Below, one piece after another: positions 17,220 through 25,957 of a stretch of 64,000 bases of DNA; position 1 is the stretch's first letter; each line of letters opens with the position of its first letter. This stretch comes from Ignavibacteria bacterium. Lineage in GTDB: Bacteria; Bacteroidota; Ignavibacteria; Kapaibacteriales; Kapaibacteriaceae. The DNA lies in NCBI GenBank assembly GCA_013204605.1, contig JABMNI010000056.1:21032-85031 (forward strand), read 5' to 3'. Position numbers and translations under genes: made by a program. A model generated the notes under the pieces. The model saw only the letters and a list, made by a program, of their open reading frames with translations, ran no database searches and was not told the origin of the DNA.

Positions 17220-17990
17220 ATGATTGAGTCAATAAAAATATTACGTCGTCAAGGCAAACAAACAATTCCTGATGTAACCAACGTTACGCTGCCAGGCGTG
17301 TTTAGAGGTATTCCGATTATTCAAGACAAGCCCTGTGCCGATGGGTGTTCCGCGTGCATTGAGCAGTGTCCGACGGATGCGATTCTGTTGGACGTGAACG
17401 GACGCATTTCCATCGACATGGGCAAGTGTGTGTTTTGCGGAGAGTGTGCCGAGGTGTGTCCGTCGGATAAAATTTCGTTCTCCAAGAACCATTTAAACGC
17501 AACCACAACGCGCAAGAATCTTGTAATTGCTCAGGGCATGCCGGCCGAAGTGAAGTTTGATGCCGATGCTATTCGAAAAGAAATTCAAACGGTGTTTCAC
17601 AAATCATTGAAGCTGCGCCAAGTATCGGCGGCGGGATGCAATGCCTGCGAGTTGGAGTTGAATGCATGTGGCAATGCAAACTTCGATATGGGCAGGTTTG
17701 GAATAGAGTTTGTTGCATCGCCGCGGCATGCCGATGGAATTGTAATTACCGGCCCAATCTCTACTAACATGTCGGCCGCAATGCAGATATGCCACGAGGC
17801 CGTTCCGCATCCAAAAATTATTGTCCTCACCGGCGCTTGCGCAATTAGTGGCGGCATCTTCGAAAAATCTGAAGTACTTCAACGCCAATATGTAGAAGAA
17901 GTTGGAGTGGATTTGTACGTGCCCGGTTGCCCTCCGCACCCGCTTACATTTATCAATGGAATTTTACAGTTAATAAGAAAGCGAAATTAA
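17220..17990 (+). CDS. Fused ferredoxin / small subunit of the Ehr complex (NuoI-NuoB-like)
   Basis: A 256-residue iron-sulphur protein combining two modules that are usually separate (HyfH/NuoI and HyfI/NuoB). Residues 39-50 (CADGCSACIEQC) and 70-80 (CVFCGECAEVC) are the two [4Fe-4S] motifs of the ferredoxin part. Cys140 and Cys143 (GCNACELEL), Cys207 (GACAISGG) and Cys237 (GCPPHP) supply the N2-type cluster of the small subunit. All cluster ligands are intact, so electron transfer to the large subunit is expected even though the nickel site is lost. The fusion order is ferredoxin first. It starts seven bases after the large subunit and its stop directly precedes the SulP gene. Confidence 0.92.
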   Translation: MIESIKILRRQGKQTIPDVTNVTLPGVFRGIPIIQDKPCADGCSACIEQCPTDAILLDVNGRISIDMGKCVFCGECAEVCPSDKISFSKNHLNATTTRKNLVIAQGMPAEVKFDADAIRKEIQTVFHKSLKLRQVSAAGCNACELELNACGNANFDMGRFGIEFVASPRHADGIVITGPISTNMSAAMQICHEAVPHPKIIVLTGACAISGGIFEKSEVLQRQYVEEVGVDLYVPGCPPHPLTFINGILQLIRKRN

Positions 17991-19598
17991 ATGAGTACCG
18001 AAAAACTCACCTTTATGAATAGTTGGAAAACCGATGCACTGTCTGGTTTTCTGGTATTCTTAATTGCACTCCCACTTTGTTTAGGAATTTCTGCAGCCTC
18101 TGGGTTTCCTCCCGTAGCAGGAATTCTTACGGCTATTGTAGGGGGCTTGGTGGTATCGTTCTTCACCGGTTCCGAACTAACAATTAAGGGTCCGGCAGCC
18201 GGCCTGATTGTTATTGCGTTAGGAGCCGTGCAAGAGTTGGGTCACGGAGATGCGATGCTGGGTTACAAACTAACCCTTGCCGTTATTGTTGTGGCAGGAA
18301 TTGTTCAGATCGGATTTGGAATTATTAAGTCGGGCGTGCTCGGCGACTTCTTTCCTACTTCGGCAGTACACGGAATGTTGGCGGCTATTGGAATTATCAT
18401 CATCACAAAACAAGCTCATGTGTTGCTAGGTGTGAAGCCGGTAAGCAAGGAACTCTTCGGACAAATTGCCGAGATTCCGCATAGCTTTAGCGTGATGAAT
18501 CCGGAGATAGCAATCATTGGAATTCTGAGTTTGGTGATACTATTTGGATTGCCCCTTTTCAAAAATAAATATGTGAAAATGGTGCCGGGTCCGATGGTTG
18601 TGTTGCTCATCGCCGTACCACTTGGAATGTATTTCGATCTTGGACACGAGCACACGTATCTGTTCTTGGATCATCATCAGTATGCGTTGGGTCCAAAGTT
18701 TTTAGTCACCCTTCCAGCACAACTATCCTCCGCCATAACCTTCCCCGATTTCTCGCAACTGTTTAGTGCTACCTCAATTAAGTACATCGTGATGTTTGCG
18801 CTGGTGGGAAGTATCGAGAGTCTGCTGAGTGCAAAGGCCGTCGATTCACTAGATAAATTCAAGCGCAAGTCGAATTTGAACAAAGACATGGTGGCGGTTG
18901 GAATTGGAAATACTATTAGTGGATTGATAGGGGGCTTACCCATGATCTCGGAGATCGTGCGTAGTTCCGCTAATGCAAACAACGGTGCTCGCACGCGCTG
19001 GGCAAACTTTTTTCACGGTGGATTTTTATTGTTGTTTGTTGCGTTGGTGCCCGATCTCATCCATCAAATACCACTAGCAGCGCTGGCTGCCATGCTTGTC
19101 TACACAGGGTTCCGATTAGCATCGCCATTGGAGTTTATTAAAACTTATCGCATTGGAAAAGAGCAACTTCTAATTTTCCTAATTACGGTGGTAACAACCT
19201 TGGCAACCGACCTGTTAATTGGTGTTGGAGCTGGAATAGTTACCAAGATGGTGTTACATTTGTTTAACGGTGTTCCCGTTAGATGGTTCTTTACGCCGTT
19301 CTTGACCATCCAAAAAAATGCTGACGGAGCGTATGAAGTTGACGTGAAACACTCTGCGATTTTTGCAAATTTCATCGGACTTAAAAAACGACTCGAGTCG
19401 TTGGAATCGTCACACACCGTAATTTTGAACTTCTCCAACACAAAACTTGTCGACCACACCGTTATGCACAACATCGAAGTACTGCAAATGGATTTTGCGC
19501 GAAAGGGTAGGACGCTCACAGTGATCGGCTTGGAGAATCACGTTGCTTCGTCGGATCATCCAACGTCGGCACGTAAACTTGCGAGCAAGACAACGTAA
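17991..19598 (+). CDS. SulP-family anion permease with STAS-like C-terminus
   Basis: A 535-residue inner-membrane transporter. The N-terminal part shows the SulP sequence GFLVFLIALPLCLGISAASG followed by FPPVAGILTAIVGGLVVSFF, then TGSELTIKGPAAGLIVI and a long series of membrane segments to about residue 420. The C-terminal 100 residues (HTVILNFSNTKLVDHTVMHN) look like a STAS domain. SulP proteins move sulphate, bicarbonate or other anions; in this branch bicarbonate-sodium symport is a common assignment, but the substrate cannot be read from sequence. Its ATG follows the stop of the Ehr small subunit without a gap, so it is in the same operon. This suggests a coupling between the complex and anion or inorganic carbon uptake. 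Confidence 0.85.
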   Translation: MSTEKLTFMNSWKTDALSGFLVFLIALPLCLGISAASGFPPVAGILTAIVGGLVVSFFTGSELTIKGPAAGLIVIALGAVQELGHGDAMLGYKLTLAVIVVAGIVQIGFGIIKSGVLGDFFPTSAVHGMLAAIGIIIITKQAHVLLGVKPVSKELFGQIAEIPHSFSVMNPEIAIIGILSLVILFGLPLFKNKYVKMVPGPMVVLLIAVPLGMYFDLGHEHTYLFLDHHQYALGPKFLVTLPAQLSSAITFPDFSQLFSATSIKYIVMFALVGSIESLLSAKAVDSLDKFKRKSNLNKDMVAVGIGNTISGLIGGLPMISEIVRSSANANNGARTRWANFFHGGFLLLFVALVPDLIHQIPLAALAAMLVYTGFRLASPLEFIKTYRIGKEQLLIFLITVVTTLATDLLIGVGAGIVTKMVLHLFNGVPVRWFFTPFLTIQKNADGAYEVDVKHSAIFANFIGLKKRLESLESSHTVILNFSNTKLVDHTVMHNIEVLQMDFARKGRTLTVIGLENHVASSDHPTSARKLASKTT

Positions 19599-19647
19599 AA
19601 CTCCCAGGCAACATTTGCCAAAAGAAAACATCAGGAGCGTTAGTAAA

Positions 19648-20982
19648 ATGAAATTCAGTTCAATTCTTCAAGTGGTAGTTGTTTGTATGGCCTTGGTATG
19701 CGTGGGCCAGCAGGTTCGGGCACAGGATGCGCGGATCAATTTGGATTCGAGCGGATCGAAGTATGTGAAATTCAATTTCCTGAACCAGGTGTGGCTGCGG
19801 TATAACCAGAGCAATCCAGGCACCACGGTTGGCAATGAGACAGCGGATAATACCGTCGATATCGGGCTGCGCAGAACACGACTGGTAATTCAGTCTCAGA
19901 TAAATGATCGCACCTATATGTTCTTCCAAATTGGTATGAACAACTTCAACTCCGCCTATGCAATTGGAGGCAATCGGAAGAACGCAATATTCATTCACGA
20001 TGCGTTGGCCGAATATCGAGTGTCTGACAATCGCGAGTTAATACTAGGTGGTGGACTCACTATTGCAAACGGGCTTTCCAGATTTAGTCAGCCGTCAGTA
20101 GGAACTATAATGACTACCGATGTTCCCGTTACGGCCCAAGCAACGGTGGATCAAACCGACGAATTTTCGCGCAAACTTTCCGTGTTTGCACGAGGTCAAG
20201 TAGGACCCATCGATTACCGCGTTTGTTTGTCTGATCCATTTCCAATAACATCAAATGGCACCCAGCCCCCTTCAATAAATACGTACAGTCAATTCACGCC
20301 CATGGGCCACAGTCTGCAGCAACAAGCGTACGTTGCGTGGCAGTTTTTCGATCACGAACCGCACACCACACCATACATGACGGGCACGTATCTCGGGGAA
20401 CGAAAAGTGTTCAACATTGCGGGCGGCGTGGTGCGTCAACCGCGCGCCATGTGGCGTCTGGGGAACAATGCCGACACCGTCTACGAAGACATGACCCTAG
20501 CCTGCATCGAATCATTCTACGACGCACCAATATCCACCGACGGCGTCGCCCTCTCCGCCTACGCGGGCTTTTTCCACTACAACTACGGTCAGAACTATCT
20601 CCGCTTCAACGGTCTCATGAACCCCGCCACCGGCACATCCAGTACTGTTGGCATGCAGGGGGCTGGCCCAACGCACGGAAACGCATATCCAATGTTCGGA
20701 ACTGGAAATGCAGTGTACACACAGTGTGGTCTGTACGTTCCCAGTGCAATTGGAAGCGCCGGATTGCTGCCATACGCATCACTATTCTACGCCAACTGGG
20801 ATCGGGTAACTTTACCCACTGCCGTTGTGAGTGTGGGTTGTTCGGTGCTGTTGGACAAGCACCGCTCCAAAATTTCATTGGACCTACAAAACCGTCCAAC
20901 GTACACCACCAACACCGTCGGCACCATCCTTACGGGTGACCGCAAAACGCAGGTAACGGTACAGTACCAGGTTATGCTTTAG
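19648..20982 (+). CDS. Porin-like outer-membrane beta-barrel protein
   Basis: A 444-residue protein with a signal peptide (ILQVVVVCMALVCVGQQVRAQ). The ATG at 19648 is chosen because it gives that signal and has AGGAG at about 19,632; a longer frame would overlap the SulP gene. The mature chain is rich in alternating aromatic beta strands (VKFNFLNQVWLRYN, LRRTRLVIQSQINDRTYMFF, LAEYRVSDNRELILGGGL), as in the phosphate-selective porin O/P type. It ends with QVTVQYQVML, a barrel-like terminus although the last residue is Leu. It directly follows the SulP gene, so an anion path through both membranes is a reasonable inference. Confidence 0.75.
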   Translation: MKFSSILQVVVVCMALVCVGQQVRAQDARINLDSSGSKYVKFNFLNQVWLRYNQSNPGTTVGNETADNTVDIGLRRTRLVIQSQINDRTYMFFQIGMNNFNSAYAIGGNRKNAIFIHDALAEYRVSDNRELILGGGLTIANGLSRFSQPSVGTIMTTDVPVTAQATVDQTDEFSRKLSVFARGQVGPIDYRVCLSDPFPITSNGTQPPSINTYSQFTPMGHSLQQQAYVAWQFFDHEPHTTPYMTGTYLGERKVFNIAGGVVRQPRAMWRLGNNADTVYEDMTLACIESFYDAPISTDGVALSAYAGFFHYNYGQNYLRFNGLMNPATGTSSTVGMQGAGPTHGNAYPMFGTGNAVYTQCGLYVPSAIGSAGLLPYASLFYANWDRVTLPTAVVSVGCSVLLDKHRSKISLDLQNRPTYTTNTVGTILTGDRKTQVTVQYQVML

Positions 20983-20987
20983 CACGA

Positions 20988-21023
20988 TGTGCGACACGTT
21001 GTGCGACACGTTGTGCGACACAC
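20988..21023 (+). repeat. Three 12-bp units of TGTGCGACACGT
   Basis: Three tandem copies of TGTGCGACACGT (the last changed at the end) stand between the convergent porin and cupin genes. The reverse complement of the same word is repeated twice at 28,409-28,434, again between convergent genes. Confidence 0.75.
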
Positions 21024-21031
21024 GAGTGTTC

Positions 21032-21415
21032 TTACAAATCCAGAATTGTTAGGTCTGTGCGAACGTTGCCAGTATTGATTGTGGTGGCGGGCTCGAATAA
21101 CATTATCCAGGCTTCGGTTTTGGCAACGGGGCGGTGCTCGACGCCGCGGGGGACAACGCAATAGTCGCCCTCGGAAAGTTCGATTGTGGTGTCGCGGAAT
21201 TCAATAATCATGGAGCCCCTTACCACATAAAACATTTCATCTTCATCGGCATGGTTGTGCCAGACAAACTCACCAAGAATTTTGGCAACTCTAACGTGTT
21301 GGTTGTTGAGCGTTGCAATTACGTGGGGCCGCCAATGAGCACTAATTTGGTCGAATTGCGCGTGTACATTTCCCGTGTTGATGGAGGGGGCGGAGTTGGA
21401 ATCTGGTTGTAGCAT
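21032..21415 (-). CDS. Cupin-domain protein
   Basis: A 127-residue single-domain cupin. The first metal-binding motif is WHNHADEDEMFYVVRG (HxH-x4-E pattern) and the second motif region is GDYCVVPRGVEHRPVA with its histidine. Short cupins of this kind act as sugar isomerases, small-molecule dioxygenases or sensors; nothing here tells which. The N-terminal 25 residues and the C-terminal NTGNVRTDLTILDL share the words INTGNV, the result of a small duplication. It is convergent with the porin gene and stands alone. Confidence 0.85.
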   Translation of the reverse strand: MLQPDSNSAPSINTGNVHAQFDQISAHWRPHVIATLNNQHVRVAKILGEFVWHNHADEDEMFYVVRGSMIIEFRDTTIELSEGDYCVVPRGVEHRPVAKTEAWIMLFEPATTINTGNVRTDLTILDL

Positions 21416-21632
21416 ATTCAGCTAAATAATATTTTCAAAAGTGATTCTAATAATCGGAATATGTAATGTCTCAGTCAGGTACTGGCGAAGCCCAAATTTG
21501 CGTACATGCAATTGGATGCTAGAAGTTTGCGTTGAACCGCAAATTCCGGATTCGAAACTGCCCTAGGTTTTGAATCTGTTGTCCGTCTCGAAAATATTAC
21601 CTGCGTAACAACTACTTGACGGTAGTAAAAAT

Positions 21633-21875
21633 TCAGTGTAAGAACTCGGAATTAGCTGATAAAGTTTTGGAGATATTCTTTACGGCTTGCTGAGCTTCGA
21701 CGTCCGAAATTTCGTGCTTCTGCAAAGCCCGTTTAATAATTTTTACCTGCTTGTTGTATGCGTTGCAAATCTTGCACAACATGGTGTGCATCTTAACGCC
21801 AAGTTTTTCGCGCAACGTTAACGGCCGAATGTCGGCAGTGGTTAGTAGTTCTATGGTTTCTTTACAGGTGTACAT
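21633..21875 (-). CDS. Short zinc-finger-type anti-sigma factor (putative)
   Basis: An 80-residue protein that starts inside the end of the ECF sigma gene (14-base overlap). It has the layout of a minimal zf-HC2 anti-sigma domain: CKETIELLTTADIRPLTLRE near the N-terminus, then HTMLCKIC, giving the C-x(n)-H-x3-C-x2-C zinc-binding pattern. There is no transmembrane segment, so it would be a cytoplasmic regulator. Overlap with the sigma gene is the usual arrangement for such pairs. The family match is by pattern and context. Confidence 0.7.
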   Translation of the reverse strand: MYTCKETIELLTTADIRPLTLREKLGVKMHTMLCKICNAYNKQVKIIKRALQKHEISDVEAQQAVKNISKTLSANSEFLH

Positions 21876-22419
21876 CTAGGCATTTTCTGAGCTTAAGGCG
21901 GGCGCGGTGAAGTAACACCCACATGTTCGACGCGGTAATGTTTAATTCCTGACGGATTTCTTCGGAGTCGGCACTATCAACATACGTCAGCACAAAAACC
22001 GACTTCTGAACGGGGGGGAGTTTGTCCAGACATCCTTGAAGGATGTTGTTGAATTCTTGGTTCTCAATATCATCCGAAGGTGAATGCGTCCACGGCTTAG
22101 GCGCCGCCGTTGGCAGCCAATGCCCAGCAGCGTCGAAGAACGAAATCTCTTCTTGCGATTCTTCGTTGATTATCGAAACCGTGTCACGCCGTTTACGAAC
22201 GAGATCGATTATTCTACTTCTGACAATCAGATACAACCAGTTCCGCTCACTGATATCGCCACGGTACGTTTCACGATTGCGCCATGCTGTCAAAAAGGCC
22301 TCCTGTACCACATCCTCGGCATCTTCCGTATTCCGCAATCGCTGCATAGCATACCGAAAGAGTTCTTTTCCGTACGTCTCTATCCAACTCTCCGGCTGCA
22401 GCGTGTGCGAGGGCTTCAT
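21862..22419 (-). CDS. ECF-type RNA polymerase sigma factor
   Basis: A 185-residue sigma-70 family protein with region 2 (YAMQRLRNTEDAEDVVQEAF and LTAWRNRETYRG, then RNWLYLIVRSRIIDLVRKRR) and region 4 (LDKLPPVQKSVFVLTYVDSA and a helix-turn-helix NITASNMWVLLHRARLKLRK). The linker of about 45 residues between them is longer than usual. It is followed by and overlaps the anti-sigma gene. Upstream on the same strand lies the membrane desaturase, and beyond it the divergent carotenoid operon. Control of carotenoid synthesis by an ECF pair is known in other bacteria and is a reasonable guess here. Confidence 0.9.
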   Translation of the reverse strand: MKPSHTLQPESWIETYGKELFRYAMQRLRNTEDAEDVVQEAFLTAWRNRETYRGDISERNWLYLIVRSRIIDLVRKRRDTVSIINEESQEEISFFDAAGHWLPTAAPKPWTHSPSDDIENQEFNNILQGCLDKLPPVQKSVFVLTYVDSADSEEIRQELNITASNMWVLLHRARLKLRKCLDVHL

Positions 22420-22466
22420 ACGTAAAAGTGCAAATCTATTCTGTCTTTTTGAAAGGGGCTTTGTGG

Positions 22467-23435
22467 TTATACCGCAGGGGCGCCGTAATGTGTTTGCGAT
22501 GCGTCGGCCTGCGATGATTCAGCGTCTGATTGCATTGCAGAGGCCTGAGATTTCAGCGCAGACGCTGCCTGTTGCTCCCTGGCAATACGAGCCAACCGTA
22601 AGCTCTTGGTCCGCATTTTTGGAATGAACGCCCCAAGAAAATAGTTGCGTGTTATGTACCACCAAAAGCTGCGCTCGATTAACACGGGGTTAATTTTATG
22701 GGTAACTGCTGCATGCAGTTCCGGTGCCTTACTCCAATGACTCCCAGCCTTATCGTGGTGGACAGTGTGATAGCCATTGTTAAATAACATCACGTTTAGA
22801 AATCCAACAAAATTCCGAGAGTGATCGATGGCGGATTCTTCATCTGCATGAACGTGCTGCACGTAGTTAAACACTAGCACGGCAAAAAGTCCAAGCTGCT
22901 GCGGAATAATGATGTACAGAATTGCTTTCTGCCAATCCAATATTAAGCCCCCTACAATCCATACAGCCAAAGCCACATATTGAAAAGTACACAGCCAAAA
23001 ACCACGTCTGTTTTTCGCCCACAAATTTTTCAGAAAATCGCGAATGGGTTTCTGCTGGTAGTACGAACTCATGGTGGGGTAGAACAGAATCATGAGCAGA
23101 TGGTTGTGTTCCGTCAAGCGGTACGTGAGGGTGTAATCGCCTTCCTTGTTGTTCAAGTTGTGGTGATTCATGTTGTGCGTTGGCACCCACGCGAACGCCG
23201 GAAAGCCGTAAAATATTGTCAGCCAATAATCAACAATATTATTGAGACCCTTCTTCTTGAAGATGGGTAAGTGATTGTGGTTGTGGGCTATAACCGTTAC
23301 AGCCACAGACAAGAACAGATAGAAAAACCAAACGAATGGATTCCAATCAAGTACTGTCCACTGAAGTATAAAAACCGCAGTAGTAACCACCATATAGGCT
23401 ATGGTGCGTCGGTCTGCTTTGTGCCTGAGTAACAT
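22467..23435 (-). CDS. Membrane fatty acid desaturase-family protein
   Basis: A 322-residue integral membrane di-iron protein. All three histidine boxes are visible: HNHNH near residue 50, HNMNHH near residue 82 and HTVHH near residue 232. The start at 23435 (MLLRHKADRRTIAYMV) is chosen because upstream codons lack a good leader; a longer frame to 23510 exists. The family includes acyl-lipid desaturases and carotenoid oxygenases of the ketolase type. Its place beside the crt operon makes a role in carotenoid or membrane lipid modification plausible, but the substrate is not determined. The C-terminal 40 residues are low-complexity (rich in A, S and Q). Confidence 0.82.
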   Translation of the reverse strand: MLLRHKADRRTIAYMVVTTAVFILQWTVLDWNPFVWFFYLFLSVAVTVIAHNHNHLPIFKKKGLNNIVDYWLTIFYGFPAFAWVPTHNMNHHNLNNKEGDYTLTYRLTEHNHLLMILFYPTMSSYYQQKPIRDFLKNLWAKNRRGFWLCTFQYVALAVWIVGGLILDWQKAILYIIIPQQLGLFAVLVFNYVQHVHADEESAIDHSRNFVGFLNVMLFNNGYHTVHHDKAGSHWSKAPELHAAVTHKINPVLIERSFWWYITRNYFLGAFIPKMRTKSLRLARIAREQQAASALKSQASAMQSDAESSQADASQTHYGAPAV

Positions 23436-23511
23436 TTCAATTTCCTTTATTCCGTATAGGTGCAATTTACGGAATTCACGACTAAGGATTGATCTACAGA
23501 AGTAAGGCAAT

Positions 23512-23528
23512 GTTAGCTACCAGCTAAC
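23512..23528. promoter_or_regulatory. Inverted repeat, candidate operator of the crt operon
   Basis: GTTAGCT-ACC-AGCTAAC is a perfect inverted repeat with 7-bp arms, 23 bases before the crtI start and within the divergent crtI/desaturase intergenic space. Its position next to a promoter-like box suggests a repressor or MerR-type activator site. No regulator gene of that kind is in the window. Confidence 0.4.
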
Positions 23529-23539
23529 TCATTAACTCG

Positions 23540-23547
23540 TAATTTTG
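23540..23547 (+). promoter_or_regulatory. Candidate -7 box before crtI
   Basis: TAATTTTG fits the Bacteroidota -7 consensus TAnnTTTG exactly. It ends four bases before the crtI ATG, so the transcript would start at or very near the start codon (leaderless or nearly so). Confidence 0.3.
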
Positions 23548-23551
23548 CGTT

Positions 23552-25039
23552 ATGAAAAAAGTGATTGTGATTGGCGGAGGTTTTGGTGGGTTGGCCGAGG
23601 CGATTAGATTACAGGCTAGAGGTTATGCTGTAACTATACTTGAAAAACGTGACCAGGTGGGTGGAAGAGCCTATCAACTGAAGAAGAACGGATATACGTT
23701 CGACATGGGGCCATCATTAATAACGGCTCCTGATATTATTGAGAGTGTGTTCTTGGCAGCTGGAAAGAAGAGTGCCGATTACATCGAGGTTGAGAAGTTA
23801 GATCCGTTCTACCGAATTTACTTTCACGACGGCGCCTATATGGATTATACCGGCGACAGTGAGAAGATGAAGGCAGAGATGGCAAAGTTCAGCACAGCAG
23901 ATGCCAACAACTACGATGCCTTTATGAAGGCAGTGAAGCCTATTTACGATGCCGTGATCACCGAGGGGCTAGGTTCCACAATGTTTGCCGATTGGTCAGG
24001 ATTTATGAAATTCGTTCCCCGGGCATTGAAGCTGGGCGGACTTACACCAGTGTACAAATTCGCCTCGAAATATTTTTCGCACGAATACAATAGGTTCGCG
24101 TTCTCCTTTCATCCACTTTTCATAGGTGGCTCACCTTTTCGTGCTCCCAGCATTTATATCATGATTCCGTATCTGGAGAAAAACGGTGGAGTGTGGTATG
24201 CGAAAGGTGGAATGTACAGTTTGGTTAAGGCTTTCTTACAAGTTTTTACCGAGTTGGGTGGTATCGTGCGCACGAATTCCGATGTAACCAATATTCAGGT
24301 TACAAACGGAAGGGCAACCGGCGTCTTTATCGGGTCTGAATTTCATAGTGCCGACGCAGTTGTGTGCAATTCCGATGTTCCGTTTACTTATCTCAACTTG
24401 ATAGATGAAAAGAATCGGAAAAAGTGGACCGATAAACGCGTGAAACGATTGCACATGACCATGAGTTGTTACCTGCTCTACATTGGTACGAATAAGCAGT
24501 TCCCTGAACTCAAACACCATACGCTAATTTTAAGCGAGCGATATAAAGAGCTTGTGAAAGACATTTTTGACCGCAAGGTACTGCCAGAAGATTTCTCAAT
24601 TTATTTACACGTTCCAACCCGATCCGATTCAACCATGGCGCCTCCCGGATGCGAAAGTATGTATCTGTTGGTACCAGTGCCGCACCTTGGTGCAGACGTA
24701 GACTGGAAAAAAATGGGTCCCGTGTTTTTGGAAAAAATTCTCAACTTTTTGGAAAAAGATTTTGGGATGAAGGGGCTCAGAGATTCTATTGAAGTTCTGG
24801 AGCAATTCACCCCATTAGATTTTGAAAGCGAGCTAAGCTCATACATGGGCAGTGCTTTTGCAATAGAGCCCCGACTTTCTCAAAGTGCCTTGTTCCGACC
24901 TCATAACCGTGATCAAGACATTGAACGACTTTATTTTGTTGGTGCCGGAACACACCCCGGAGGAGGCGTTCCAGGTGTTTTACTATCTGCAGAAGCAACA
25001 GAAAAATGTGTGGTTGAAGACCTAGGATCCGCAGTGTGA
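23552..25039 (+). CDS. crtI: Phytoene desaturase (CrtI)
   Basis: A 495-residue FAD-dependent carotenoid desaturase that converts phytoene to lycopene (or neurosporene). The N-terminal dinucleotide motif IGGGFGGLAEAIRLQARGY and the EKRDQVGGRAY segment are clear, as is GYTFDMGPSLIT. The C-terminal carotenoid-desaturase signature is present as YFVGAGTHPGGGVPGVLLSA. Length is standard. It begins the operon and overlaps crtB by four bases (25036-25039; crtB starts with GTG). An operator-like inverted repeat and a promoter-like box lie just upstream. Confidence 0.97.
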   Translation: MKKVIVIGGGFGGLAEAIRLQARGYAVTILEKRDQVGGRAYQLKKNGYTFDMGPSLITAPDIIESVFLAAGKKSADYIEVEKLDPFYRIYFHDGAYMDYTGDSEKMKAEMAKFSTADANNYDAFMKAVKPIYDAVITEGLGSTMFADWSGFMKFVPRALKLGGLTPVYKFASKYFSHEYNRFAFSFHPLFIGGSPFRAPSIYIMIPYLEKNGGVWYAKGGMYSLVKAFLQVFTELGGIVRTNSDVTNIQVTNGRATGVFIGSEFHSADAVVCNSDVPFTYLNLIDEKNRKKWTDKRVKRLHMTMSCYLLYIGTNKQFPELKHHTLILSERYKELVKDIFDRKVLPEDFSIYLHVPTRSDSTMAPPGCESMYLLVPVPHLGADVDWKKMGPVFLEKILNFLEKDFGMKGLRDSIEVLEQFTPLDFESELSSYMGSAFAIEPRLSQSALFRPHNRDQDIERLYFVGAGTHPGGGVPGVLLSAEATEKCVVEDLGSAV

Positions 25040-25914
25040 TCGAGTACGTCACATCAAAAGCCGTTATGGATTTCGAAGCTGCACGCTCCGTTACCAAGCA
25101 ATATGCACGTACGTTTTACTTCACGTCTCACGTGTTATCGAAAGATAAACGCCAAGCTGCATATGCACTGTATGGTTTTTGTAGGTTAGCTGATGAGGTT
25201 GTTGATAGTGCAGCAGCGCATGAAGACCACCACGCAGTGCACAATAAGATTGATGAGCTGAGAAATTTGTTGCACGAGGTTTATAGCCCGAATAAGAGCA
25301 CGCCTTTCGTAGCGTTACGGCACACGGTAAATCGGTACAATATTCCAATTGAATATTTTCTAGATTTATTGCGAGGCGTGGAAATGGACTTGCATGTGAG
25401 TCGAATACAGAACTTTGAAGAACTTTATGACTACTGCTATTGTGTTGCATCTGTAGTTGGACTTATGATGACGTGCGTGTTTGGGGTAAAAGACAACACT
25501 GCCTTCGAATACGCGGAAAATCTGGGAACTGCAATGCAGCTTACGAATATCTTGCGCGATGTTGGAGAAGACTTTGAACGGGGTAGAATTTATCTTCCCC
25601 TGGATGAACTTCGGCAATTCAATTGTGATGAGAACGTTCTTAAACAGCAATTGGTAAATGACGACTTTGTGCGTTTAATGAAGTTTCAAATTGAGCGCGC
25701 CAGAGAGTACTATAAGAAAGCTGAATTGGGAATTCCTTTAGTAAGCAACGATGGGTCTCAGTTTTGTGTTAGATTGATGAGTACAACATATGGCAGAATA
25801 CTTGACCGTATCGAAAAAAATGAATACGATGTCTTTTCAAAGCGTGCCTTTGTGCCGATTCAACAAAAAATTATTATTGCGGTTTCCGAATATTTCAAAA
25901 CTCGATTTCAATAA
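25036..25914 (+). CDS. crtB: Phytoene synthase (CrtB)
   Basis: A 292-residue squalene/phytoene synthase that joins two geranylgeranyl diphosphates to phytoene. Both aspartate-rich regions are visible: YGFCRLADEVVDS and LTNILRDVGEDFERGRIYLP. The catalytic context YCYCVASVVGLMM is also typical. The start is a GTG overlapping the end of crtI (GTGA); the next in-frame ATG is at 25066 and would remove ten residues. Length is normal. It is followed after 43 bases by the hydroxylase gene. Confidence 0.96.
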   Translation: MIEYVTSKAVMDFEAARSVTKQYARTFYFTSHVLSKDKRQAAYALYGFCRLADEVVDSAAAHEDHHAVHNKIDELRNLLHEVYSPNKSTPFVALRHTVNRYNIPIEYFLDLLRGVEMDLHVSRIQNFEELYDYCYCVASVVGLMMTCVFGVKDNTAFEYAENLGTAMQLTNILRDVGEDFERGRIYLPLDELRQFNCDENVLKQQLVNDDFVRLMKFQIERAREYYKKAELGIPLVSNDGSQFCVRLMSTTYGRILDRIEKNEYDVFSKRAFVPIQQKIIIAVSEYFKTRFQ

Positions 25915-25957
25915 GAACTCGATTTCAATAAGATCGATAGATTTGTAGAATAATAAA

